Shown here piece by piece: positions 7,919 to 14,639 of a stretch of 47,005 nt of DNA. The stretch spans positions 1 to 47,005 of the forward strand of contig CAJTZN010000030.1 in NCBI GenBank assembly GCA_910584065.1, written 5' to 3'. The stretch's first letter is position 1; each line of letters begins with the position of its first letter. The DNA comes from an uncultured Eubacterium sp. GTDB taxonomy: Bacteria > Bacillota > Clostridia > Lachnospirales > Lachnospiraceae. The notes below the pieces were generated by a model that saw only the letters and a list, made by a program, of their open reading frames with translations, was not told the origin of the DNA and ran no database searches. The translations under genes were made by a program, and so were the position numbers.

Positions 7919-8957
7919 CAAATATACGCTCCGGTTTGCGGTCGATTCCGACAATGACGGCATCCGGGAGATTTTTGAGAGCGGCTGTTTTGACGGCCGT
8001 CTGAGCGTCCAGTTCCTGCGCGGGCAGCGACCGCTGGAATCGTTTCGCCTGGACGGCGACGATGCCCGGATCCTCGTGATCACTGATAATGAAAAAAACA
8101 GGCTTGCCGCGGTTGGCGGCGCGGTGCTCCGCCGGGAGTATGTGGGCGGTACGCCGGAAATGTGCGCGTATCTGACAGGATTGAAGATCCATCCCGATTA
8201 CCGGCACAAAATTATCTTTATCGCCAAGGCGTATCAGTTTTTTTATCAGCAGGTGCCGGACTGCCGGCTCTATTATACGACGATCCTCGACGAGAACCGC
8301 GCGGCTATTTCCCTCTTGGAAAAGGGGCATCGGAATATGCCGCATTATCATTATCTGGGGCATTATACGACCTATTGTTTTCACGGCGGGAAACGGCGGA
8401 TCGCAGTGGAGAAGGGGAATACGGACGGGTTCGACGGATTGCTGCGGTCCTATTTTTCGACGAGGGATCTGACTCCCGCGGATCCCGGGTGCGCCGGGTT
8501 TGGAGAGAATACATTTTACTGCGTGCGGGAGAACGGGAAGATACGTGCGTGCTGTTTTGTCGGAAACCAGCAGGGACATAAACAATATAAGATGAGTTCG
8601 TACGGTGGCATTTTAAAGTTTGTCTCCCATCTGCCGACAGACTGGTTCGGGTATCCGAAATTCCCGGGATCCGGGGAGATGATAAACTTTGGTGTGGTGT
8701 CCTATCTGTATGCGGAGAATGAGGATGAGAAGCTGTGCTCGGATTTTCTGCGCTCGGTCGCGGCGGAGGCGGGGTTCTCGATTTTGATCTGGGGGGCGTT
8801 TGAGGGGCATCCGCTGTGTCCGGCGTTGGACCGGATGAAAACGGTTCGTTATGGCAGCAGGCTGTATTCGGTCGAATGGGAGGGGGAGCGCGGAGCGGGG
8901 GAGGAGCTTGCTGGGGTGTTCACAGAGGTGTTCGGGGTGGAGGCGGCGTTGTTGTAA
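7902..8957 (+). CDS. GNAT-family acyltransferase, possibly two GNAT-like halves
   Basis: A 351-residue protein. The N-terminal half has a recognisable GNAT pattern: MCAYLTGLKIHPDYRHK at about 87-103, then LYYTTILDENRAAISLLEKG at about 125-144, the usual Asn-containing motif before the last strands. The acyl-CoA loop (RHKIIF) lacks the classic RxxGxG, so donor binding may be altered. The C-terminal half (about 210-345) has a similar strand/helix rhythm ending in WGAFEGHPLCPALDRM and may be a second, degenerate GNAT domain. The start is ATG with AGGAGAGAA upstream, overlapping rSAM4. It is the last gene of the operon. An acyl-transfer step on the pathway product is inferred. Confidence 0.68.
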   Translation: MNFQNDKYTLRFAVDSDNDGIREIFESGCFDGRLSVQFLRGQRPLESFRLDGDDARILVITDNEKNRLAAVGGAVLRREYVGGTPEMCAYLTGLKIHPDYRHKIIFIAKAYQFFYQQVPDCRLYYTTILDENRAAISLLEKGHRNMPHYHYLGHYTTYCFHGGKRRIAVEKGNTDGFDGLLRSYFSTRDLTPADPGCAGFGENTFYCVRENGKIRACCFVGNQQGHKQYKMSSYGGILKFVSHLPTDWFGYPKFPGSGEMINFGVVSYLYAENEDEKLCSDFLRSVAAEAGFSILIWGAFEGHPLCPALDRMKTVRYGSRLYSVEWEGERGAGEELAGVFTEVFGVEAALL

Positions 8958-9003
8958 GGGGATTGCTGTAACTAACCACATGTTTAATAAGGATAGTCCG
9001 GAT

Positions 9004-10038
9004 TCAGCACAGGGCAGGCATGAACTTGGCAAATAGGTGCAATCCATCTTTGCCAGCGTTTACTGCATGTGGGATGCCGGCAGGGAAAACAGAGATTACT
9101 CCCGGTTCATAAGGGATTGTTGTTCCCTTGTTGATGCAGGTGCCGTTTCCTGCGATAACCTCATGGGTTTCTAACTGCGTTTCATGGATATGTTCCCCGA
9201 TGCTGCAGTCCGGAGCAATTCGTACCAGATGGTAACTGTATGCACCATTCGTTTCTTTCGATGTCAGGATGTGTTTTAATTCCACGCCCGTAAAGCTGTA
9301 TTCTGTAGGGGAAATCCCAACTATGTTTTTGAAAGATCTGTCGAAGTGGCTCTGGTCGTAAAATCCCGTATCTATAGAGGCCTCCGTTACGGATTTGTTT
9401 GTCAACAGTAAAGTCTGTGCTTTGCGGATTCGGTTTTGGAGGTGGAATTTATGGGGCGTCAATCCTAAGTTTCTTTTGCATTTGCGGATAAGGTAATATT
9501 TGCTGAGATATAAGTCTCTCGCAAGATCGTCCAGTGGTAAGGAATCTGAAAAATGATTTATCAGTCTGTCAGAGAGGATGAGCATATCGTTATCCATTTC
9601 TTCCTTATGTGTATCATGTAACTCATATACACAGGGGACTGCCTGGAGTAAGCGTTCCGTCTGGCATTTTGTTATCCGTTTTTGGATTTTTGGGGACAGC
9701 AGTAGCATTTCCAAAATTTCTGCGCCTTTTTGGGAACTATAATCCTCTATAAAAGATTTATCCATGCAGAGTGATACAAGGGCGGAAGTGTCTGTAAGGC
9801 TCACTGCATGGGGCATAAATGGAGGCACAGCAAAGAAATCATTTTCTTTTAACAACAGGAATTTATTTTCCAGTGTGGCGGTAACCCTGCCTTTTATGCA
9901 GAGGGAAATGATGTAGTGGCTTGCGTGGTTGTGGGAAGAAAATTCTTTGTTTATGTTTATCTGTTCCTGATATATAATTATACTATGACCGGTCAAATTT
10001 TCAAGAAGGAAAGGAAGGACAAGTCCATTTGACGGCAT
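9004..10038 (-). CDS. AraC-family regulator with an additional C-terminal cupin domain
   Basis: A 344-residue protein. The N-terminal cupin/AraC-binding domain (FSSHNHASHYIISLCIKG... PFMPHAV) senses a small ligand in this family. The paired helix-turn-helix domain (about 165-260) contains LSKYYLIRKCKRNLGLTPHKF and the hallmark second helix GFYDQSHFDRSFKNIVGISPTEY. Unusually, about 80 residues follow the HTH and form another cupin-like block (IGEHIHETQLETHEV, then FPAGIPHAVNAG) with His residues spaced as in metal-binding cupins. Normal AraC proteins end soon after the HTH. It converges on the radical SAM operon with a 46-bp gap and is divergent from a second AraC gene. Its targets are unknown. 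Confidence 0.82.
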   Translation of the reverse strand: MPSNGLVLPFLLENLTGHSIIIYQEQININKEFSSHNHASHYIISLCIKGRVTATLENKFLLLKENDFFAVPPFMPHAVSLTDTSALVSLCMDKSFIEDYSSQKGAEILEMLLLSPKIQKRITKCQTERLLQAVPCVYELHDTHKEEMDNDMLILSDRLINHFSDSLPLDDLARDLYLSKYYLIRKCKRNLGLTPHKFHLQNRIRKAQTLLLTNKSVTEASIDTGFYDQSHFDRSFKNIVGISPTEYSFTGVELKHILTSKETNGAYSYHLVRIAPDCSIGEHIHETQLETHEVIAGNGTCINKGTTIPYEPGVISVFPAGIPHAVNAGKDGLHLFAKFMPALC

Positions 10039-10276
10039 GGTAACAACAGCAGCGAGGAGGAGATGGCGGTATACCGGGCAGGGTTGAAATCATTAGGATA
10101 AAAAGGAATTTTCGATGAAAGGATACACTGACTGATATGGATGAAGCGCTGGAGCAACGGGCGGATATTCTGATGAATGGGTTTGTATGACACCGCTTTT
10201 TATATAAAATGAAGATATTTTACAAGACGCAGTTCATAATAAGGGGTAAAATGGGTGTGACAAGGAGGGAATCCAC

Positions 10277-11140
10277 ATGAAAAAGGAAACAAGGACAGTG
10301 GTGTATGATGATGGGTTAAGGCTGGAGGCATACCATTTTGAGGGAATTGTACAGCCGTTTCCCAACCACTTTCATGAACATTATGTGATAGGGTTCGTGG
10401 AGGATGGCACACGCAGGCTTTCCTGCAGGAACAGGGAATATTACATAGAAAAAGGCAGCATTGTACTTTTTAATCCGGGAGACAACCATGCCTGTGTGCA
10501 GAGTGATGGGGGTACATTTGATTACCGGGGATTCAATATTGCAAAAGAGGTCATGCTTGATCTGGCAGAGGAAATCAGTGGGAAACGGCAGCTTTCGGGC
10601 TTTTCAGAGAATATCATTTATGATGATGAAGCTGCCTTTTATCTGAGGCGGCTGCATGAGATGGTTATGAAAGGAAAGGATGATTTTGGGAAAGAGGAAA
10701 CGTTGCTTTTCCTGATTTCACTGCTTATCCAAAATTATGGGCAGCCCTCCCCAAATTGTATTCCAGAGTGCAGCGGGGAAATTGAAAAAGCATGTCAGTA
10801 TATGGAGCAGCATTTTACCGAGCGCATCTATCTGGATCAGATATGCCGTTATGCGGGGCTTAGCAAATCAACGCTGCTGCGTGCTTTTACGAAGTCAAAG
10901 GGCATCACGCCATACCGCTATCTTGAAACAATCCGTATCAATGAGGCGAAAAAACTGCTGGCAGAGGAAGTGCCGCCTGTGGAGGTGGCTATCCGGACAG
11001 GCTTTTCAGACCAGAGCCATTTCACAAACTATTTTAACCAGTTTATCGGGCTTGCTCCGGGCATTTACCGTGAAATTTTTTCGGAAAAGGATAGGGATGG
11101 CAGGCAGATGGAAAGGAAGGATAGATCTGATGGGAAATAG
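10277..11140 (+). CDS. AraC-family transcriptional regulator
   Basis: A 287-residue protein with an N-terminal AraC-type cupin (FPNHFHEHYVIGFVEDG at about 28-44, GSIVLFNPGDNHAC at about 58-71) and a C-terminal AraC/XylS DNA-binding domain (about 165-270) with LSKSTLLRAFTKSKGITPYRY and GFSDQSHFTNYFNQFIGLAPGIYR. AAGGAGGG lies 7-8 bases before ATG 10277. It overlaps the following exporter gene by 11 bases, so it most likely controls that exporter in response to a ligand. Codon use and base composition are AT-richer than in the radical SAM operon, in line with a transferred module. Confidence 0.88.
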   Translation: MKKETRTVVYDDGLRLEAYHFEGIVQPFPNHFHEHYVIGFVEDGTRRLSCRNREYYIEKGSIVLFNPGDNHACVQSDGGTFDYRGFNIAKEVMLDLAEEISGKRQLSGFSENIIYDDEAAFYLRRLHEMVMKGKDDFGKEETLLFLISLLIQNYGQPSPNCIPECSGEIEKACQYMEQHFTERIYLDQICRYAGLSKSTLLRAFTKSKGITPYRYLETIRINEAKKLLAEEVPPVEVAIRTGFSDQSHFTNYFNQFIGLAPGIYREIFSEKDRDGRQMERKDRSDGK

Positions 11141-12029
11141 GAGGATAGCCGGGCATTTGGCAGCAGTGTTTACCATACTTATATGGGGAACGACCTTTAT
11201 ATCCACCAAAGTCCTGCTGGAAGATTTCCTGCCGGTGGAAATTCTGTTTTTTCGTTTTGTAATGGGATTTGCAGCGTTGTTTCTGGCCTGCCCGCACCGG
11301 CTGAAAACGGTGGACCACAGGCAGGAGATAACTTTCGTTCTGGCAGGGCTGTGCGGGGTCTGCCTGTATTATCTGCTGGAGAATATCGCCCTCACCTATA
11401 CAATGGCTTCCAATGTGGGCGTCATCATATCAGTTGCACCATTTTTTACAGCGGTGTTGTCACATCTGTTCATGAAGTCAGAAGGGAGACTAAGGATAAA
11501 TTTCTTTATTGGTTTTGTGGTGGCAATGGCGGGTGTTTCCCTTATCAGTTTTCATGGCCGGGAGCTGGAGCTAAATCCTATGGGGGATATACTGGCGGTT
11601 CTGGCAGCTTCCCAATGGGCATGTTATTCCATACTCACAAGGAAAATCAGCAGTTTTGGTTATCCGGTCATTCTTACCACACGCAGGACATTCTTTTATG
11701 GCATTCTTTTCATGGTTCCGGTATTGTTCTTTTTTGACTTTAAGATTGGAGCCAGGCGGTTTACAGATATGACGGTTTTGTTTAATCTTCTGTATCTGGG
11801 AATCGGGGCGTCGGCACTCTGTTTTGTTACATGGAATGTTGCGGTAAAAGTGTTGGGGGCAGTTAAGACAAGCGTTTATATCTATATGGTTCCCGTGATA
11901 ACGGTTGTGACATCCGTGATTGTGCTGAAAGAGCCGGTAACATGGGTTTCTGTAGCGGGAATGGTTTTAGCAGTCGCAGGGCTTTCCCTTTCTGAGTATC
12001 ATGGAAAGGGGCGTGAGTTGGATGAGTGA
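11130..12029 (+). CDS. EamA/DMT-superfamily transporter
   Basis: A 299-residue membrane protein with about ten hydrophobic segments arranged as two EamA repeats. The first repeat contains ILIWGTTFISTK and NIALTYTMASNVGVIIS; the second contains GDILAVLAASQWACYSIL, GIGASALCFVTWNVAVKVLGA and YMVPVITVVTSVIVLKEPV, which are typical drug/metabolite transporter signatures. These proteins export small metabolites or act as permeases; the substrate is not predictable. I chose ATG 11130 because GGAAGG precedes it and the MGNRRIAGHLAAVFTILIWG start matches the family; the open frame extends upstream only through the AraC gene. Translational coupling to that AraC gene suggests a regulator-exporter pair. 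Confidence 0.87.
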   Translation: MGNRRIAGHLAAVFTILIWGTTFISTKVLLEDFLPVEILFFRFVMGFAALFLACPHRLKTVDHRQEITFVLAGLCGVCLYYLLENIALTYTMASNVGVIISVAPFFTAVLSHLFMKSEGRLRINFFIGFVVAMAGVSLISFHGRELELNPMGDILAVLAASQWACYSILTRKISSFGYPVILTTRRTFFYGILFMVPVLFFFDFKIGARRFTDMTVLFNLLYLGIGASALCFVTWNVAVKVLGAVKTSVYIYMVPVITVVTSVIVLKEPVTWVSVAGMVLAVAGLSLSEYHGKGRELDE

Positions 12030-12040
12030 GTCAGCGGTAA

Positions 12041-12262
12041 GGCTGGAAGAACAGATTTGCTCATACGGACATTGCTTTTGAATTTGCTTCATGGATTTCT
12101 CCAGAATTTAAACTTTATATTATCAAGGACTATCAGCGATTAAGGAAAGATGAAGCAAACAGATTAGCGATTGGATGGGATGCAACAATTCTTAAAAAGA
12201 ATCAGGAAACGATTAAAGTATTGAAACATAATCTGATTGTGGAGCCAGAAAAGAGTAATTGA
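12041..12262 (+). pseudogene. Remnant of a KilA-N domain gene
   Basis: After the stop at 12038-12040 an open frame without a usable start runs to TGA 12260-12262. From 12056 it reads FAHTDIAFEFASWISPEF, then KLYIIKDYQRLRKDEANRLAIGWD, which resembles the core of phage-type KilA-N domains (usually AHKDIAFEF...WISPEF...YLIKEYQRLK). The beginning of the domain and much of the protein are missing. This is a decayed fragment, probably of phage or mobile origin. No promoter or ribosome binding site is visible. Confidence 0.68.
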
Positions 12263-12355
12263 GAAATGGAGATTTAAGGTGTAGTTTCGGAAATTAATAT
12301 TGTGCCTGACGTTCTTGCCAATATTTGAAATTTTCCTCTGTTTTGATTAAAAATA

Positions 12356-12384
12356 CAGACAGTTCCTGTTTTTTATGCTATACT
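12356..12384 (+). promoter_or_regulatory. Candidate sigma-A promoter for the Fic gene
   Basis: A -10 box TATACT (12379-12384) is preceded at 17 bp by a weak -35 CAGACA (12356-12361), about 50 bases before the Fic start. The surrounding stretch 12263-12400 is AT-rich and otherwise empty. Confidence 0.5.
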
Positions 12385-12434
12385 GTTAGCAGTAAAAGGA
12401 ATTGATCCGTGGAACGCAGAATATGGAGGTTCAT

Positions 12435-13082
12435 ATGCTTACGAGGGAGCAGAATATATTTTTAGCAAAGAAGACATTTGTGGAATTAGTGTATAATACA
12501 GCATATATCGAGGGATGTAACGTTACATTCCCGCAAACACAGACGATCATTGATGGCGCTGTGGTAAATGGAATAACTGTCAATGATATTCAGACGGTAC
12601 TTAATCTGCGGGATGCCTGGAAATATTGCATTGATCATATTGATGAGCCATTGAATTTAAAGTATGTGTGCAAAATAAATGAGTATGTCTCCAGAAACGA
12701 GAGTTTACAGTGGGGGACATTGAGGACTGGAACTGTGGGGGTGGGCAGCTACACGCCATCCGTACCTGTAAAAGAAAATGTAGTAGAACAACTGGAGCGG
12801 ATCATGGAAATAAGTGACCACATAGAGCGGGCGCTCGAATACTTTGCCTATGGCTGTAAACAACAGCTTTTCTGGGATGGAAATAAAAGAACATCCACGA
12901 TCGTCGCAAGTAAAATTTTGATCGAGTCCGGAAATGGTATTCTAACGATCGGGAAAGACAACGCAGAGGAATTTAACACAACGTTAAATCACTGGTATTT
13001 AAACGATGAATCACAGCCTCTGAAGGATTGTCTGAAAAAATGTATCCGGACATTTCAAGTTGATGGCAAAACGAGCGGGTGA
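12435..13082 (+). CDS. Fic-domain protein with Gln in place of the catalytic His
   Basis: A 215-residue Fic/DOC-fold protein. The active-site loop reads QLFWDGNKRTS where active Fic AMP-transferases have HxFx(D/E)GN(G/K)R: the catalytic His position is Gln144, while Phe, Asp, Gly-Asn and Arg are kept. An N-terminal TAYIEG (22-27) fits the inhibitory (S/T)xxxE(G/N) helix of class II Fic enzymes. Without the His the usual NMP transfer should be impaired, so it may be a different transferase, a binder, or inactive. Start ATG 12435 has GGAGG 5 bases upstream; an upstream in-frame TTG at 12402 has no such site. No antitoxin gene is adjacent, and only the KilA-N remnant precedes it. Confidence 0.83.
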   Translation: MLTREQNIFLAKKTFVELVYNTAYIEGCNVTFPQTQTIIDGAVVNGITVNDIQTVLNLRDAWKYCIDHIDEPLNLKYVCKINEYVSRNESLQWGTLRTGTVGVGSYTPSVPVKENVVEQLERIMEISDHIERALEYFAYGCKQQLFWDGNKRTSTIVASKILIESGNGILTIGKDNAEEFNTTLNHWYLNDESQPLKDCLKKCIRTFQVDGKTSG

Positions 13083-13095
13083 TCCGGTCCCCGCC

Positions 13096-13527
13096 CTACC
13101 GGAACTGTCCCTTAAACTTCTGCTCGCAGTACATACAGCGGTAGATCCGGTTTTTCTTATCCGTCAGCTTAAAGCGGTGCGGGAGCTCCTGTTCGATCGA
13201 AGTGATGCAGCGCGGATTTTTGCACTTGATGATATTCGTCACCATGTCGGGAAGCCCGAGCGTGCGCTTTTCTACGATCTTGTCATTTTCGATCATATTG
13301 ATGGTGATATTTTCATCGAGGACGCCGAGGATGTCGAGGTCCACGGTGAGAGGCCCCTCGATCTTGATAATATCCTTTTTTCCCATTTTATTACTTCTCG
13401 CGTTTTTGATGATCGCGACGCTGCAGTCGAGTTTTTCTAAGTTCAGGTACTGGTAGATTTCCATCGAATGTCCTGCCTTGATGTGGTCGATGACAACGCC
13501 CTGATTCAGTCCGCCGATATTTAACAT
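13096..13527 (-). CDS. pyrI: Aspartate carbamoyltransferase regulatory subunit
   Basis: A 143-residue PyrI. The N-terminal allosteric nucleotide-binding domain contains GVVIDHIKAGHSM; the C-terminal zinc domain has the four Cys ligands C102, C107, C131 and C134 (KCKNPRC and YRCMYC). It assembles with PyrB catalytic trimers and transmits CTP/ATP feedback to the first committed step of pyrimidine synthesis. It lies 21 bases downstream of pyrB on the same strand, and its stop is 13 bases from the stop of the convergent Fic gene. Confidence 0.95.
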   Translation of the reverse strand: MLNIGGLNQGVVIDHIKAGHSMEIYQYLNLEKLDCSVAIIKNARSNKMGKKDIIKIEGPLTVDLDILGVLDENITINMIENDKIVEKRTLGLPDMVTNIIKCKNPRCITSIEQELPHRFKLTDKKNRIYRCMYCEQKFKGQFR

Positions 13528-13548
13528 AGTCCGTTCTCCTCCTTTTTG

Positions 13549-14463
13549 TTAAACGAGTTCCAGTAAAGTTAATATAAGCGCCATGCGGATGTAGACGCCA
13601 AATTCCGCCTGTTTGAAGTAGACGGCGCGCGGATCATTGTCTACCTCTGTAGAAATCTCGTTCACCCTCGGGAGCGGGTGGAGTACGAGCATGTCCTCCC
13701 GCGCCAGTTTCATTTTTTTCGTGTCGAGGATGAAGCTGTCCTTTAACCGGATGTAATCTTCCTCGTTGAAGAAACGTTCCCGCTGGACCCTCGTCATGTA
13801 AAGGATGTCCAGGCTGCCGATCACGGCGTCGAGGTCGCTCACTTCTTCGTAGGGGATCCGGTTGCCGTCGAGCGTTTCCTTTTTTAGATAATCCGGCACT
13901 TTTAATTCCGGCGGGGAGATCAGTACAAATTCGACGCCGGGATAGCGCACCATCGCGTCGATCAGCGAGTGGACCGTGCGGCCGAACTTGAGGTCGCCGC
14001 ACATGCCGATCCGCAGATGATCGAAACGGCCTTTCAGGTTTTTGATCGTGAGAAGATCGGTGAGCGTCTGGGTCGGGTGGTTGTGGCCGCCGTCGCCGGC
14101 GTTGATGACCGGGATCGAAGAGTACATGGAAGCGACGAGCGGCGCACCCTCTTTCGGGTGGCGCATGGCGCAGATGTCCGCGTATGAGGAGATGATGCGG
14201 ATCGTATCCGCGACGCTCTCGCCTTTTGCCGCGGAACTGGAATCGGCAGAAGAAAAACCAAGAACACTTCCGCCGAGATTGATCATGGCAGCTTCAAAAC
14301 TAAGTCTGGTCCGTGTGCTTGGTTCATAGAAACAGGTTGCCAGCTTTTTCCCTTTGCAGCATTCCGCGTATTTCTGAGGATTTTCCATGATCTGTTCCGC
14401 CAGTGAAATAAGATCGTCAAGTTCGTCTTTAGACAGATCCAGTGCATTCATAATATGTCTCAT
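13549..14463 (-). CDS. pyrB: Aspartate carbamoyltransferase catalytic subunit
   Basis: A 304-residue enzyme that joins carbamoyl phosphate and aspartate into N-carbamoyl-aspartate. Visible motifs are the carbamoyl-phosphate loop FYEPSTRTRLSFE, the HPTQTLTD segment, and HPLPRVNEI near the end. The start at 14463 (MRHIMNALDLS) is chosen because GAGG lies 7 bases upstream, whereas the longer open frame has no good site. pyrI follows 21 bases downstream. A well-formed promoter sits about 50 bases upstream. I see no clear PyrR site or UTP-attenuator T-run in the leader. Confidence 0.96.
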   Translation of the reverse strand: MRHIMNALDLSKDELDDLISLAEQIMENPQKYAECCKGKKLATCFYEPSTRTRLSFEAAMINLGGSVLGFSSADSSSAAKGESVADTIRIISSYADICAMRHPKEGAPLVASMYSSIPVINAGDGGHNHPTQTLTDLLTIKNLKGRFDHLRIGMCGDLKFGRTVHSLIDAMVRYPGVEFVLISPPELKVPDYLKKETLDGNRIPYEEVSDLDAVIGSLDILYMTRVQRERFFNEEDYIRLKDSFILDTKKMKLAREDMLVLHPLPRVNEISTEVDNDPRAVYFKQAEFGVYIRMALILTLLELV

Positions 14464-14511
14464 AAAGATACCTCGCTCTGTGTTGTATGATGTCCCAAAA
14501 TAATTTTTATT

Positions 14512-14540
14512 ATTGTACAACAATTCCGCTGAAATTACAA
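14512..14540 (-). promoter_or_regulatory. Promoter of pyrBI
   Basis: Read on the minus strand: -35 TTGTAA (14540-14535), 17-bp spacer, -10 TACAAT (14517-14512). It is divergent from the hydratase promoter at 14559-14587; the two -35 boxes are only 18 bp apart, so one bound regulator could affect both. Confidence 0.72.
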
Positions 14541-14558
14541 TATCGTTTTAAAATGTAT

Positions 14559-14587
14559 TTGCAAAATTTTCCGTTTGGAAGTATAAT
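14559..14587 (+). promoter_or_regulatory. Promoter of the aconitase-family hydratase gene
   Basis: -35 TTGCAA (14559-14564), 17-bp spacer, -10 TATAAT (14582-14587), about 50 bases before the start codon, which has a GAAAGGAGAG ribosome binding site. Confidence 0.78.
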
Positions 14588-14639
14588 ATTGAATCGAATA
14601 AGTATATACACTGACCCCTCATGAAAGGAGAGAATACAG

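Noticed and set aside
10117..10190. Short plus-strand frame ending DMDEALEQRADILMNGFV
   Set aside because: No start with a ribosome binding site and an upstream stop. Perhaps the end of a decayed gene, but too short to name.
9993..10193. 66-codon minus-strand frame between the two AraC genes
   Set aside because: No ribosome binding site, no recognisable family, and it overlaps the start of the confident AraC gene.
10737..11129. Upstream open frame continuous with the DMT transporter
   Set aside because: It lies in another frame of the AraC gene. The transporter begins at ATG 11130, where GGAAGG and the first membrane segment fit.
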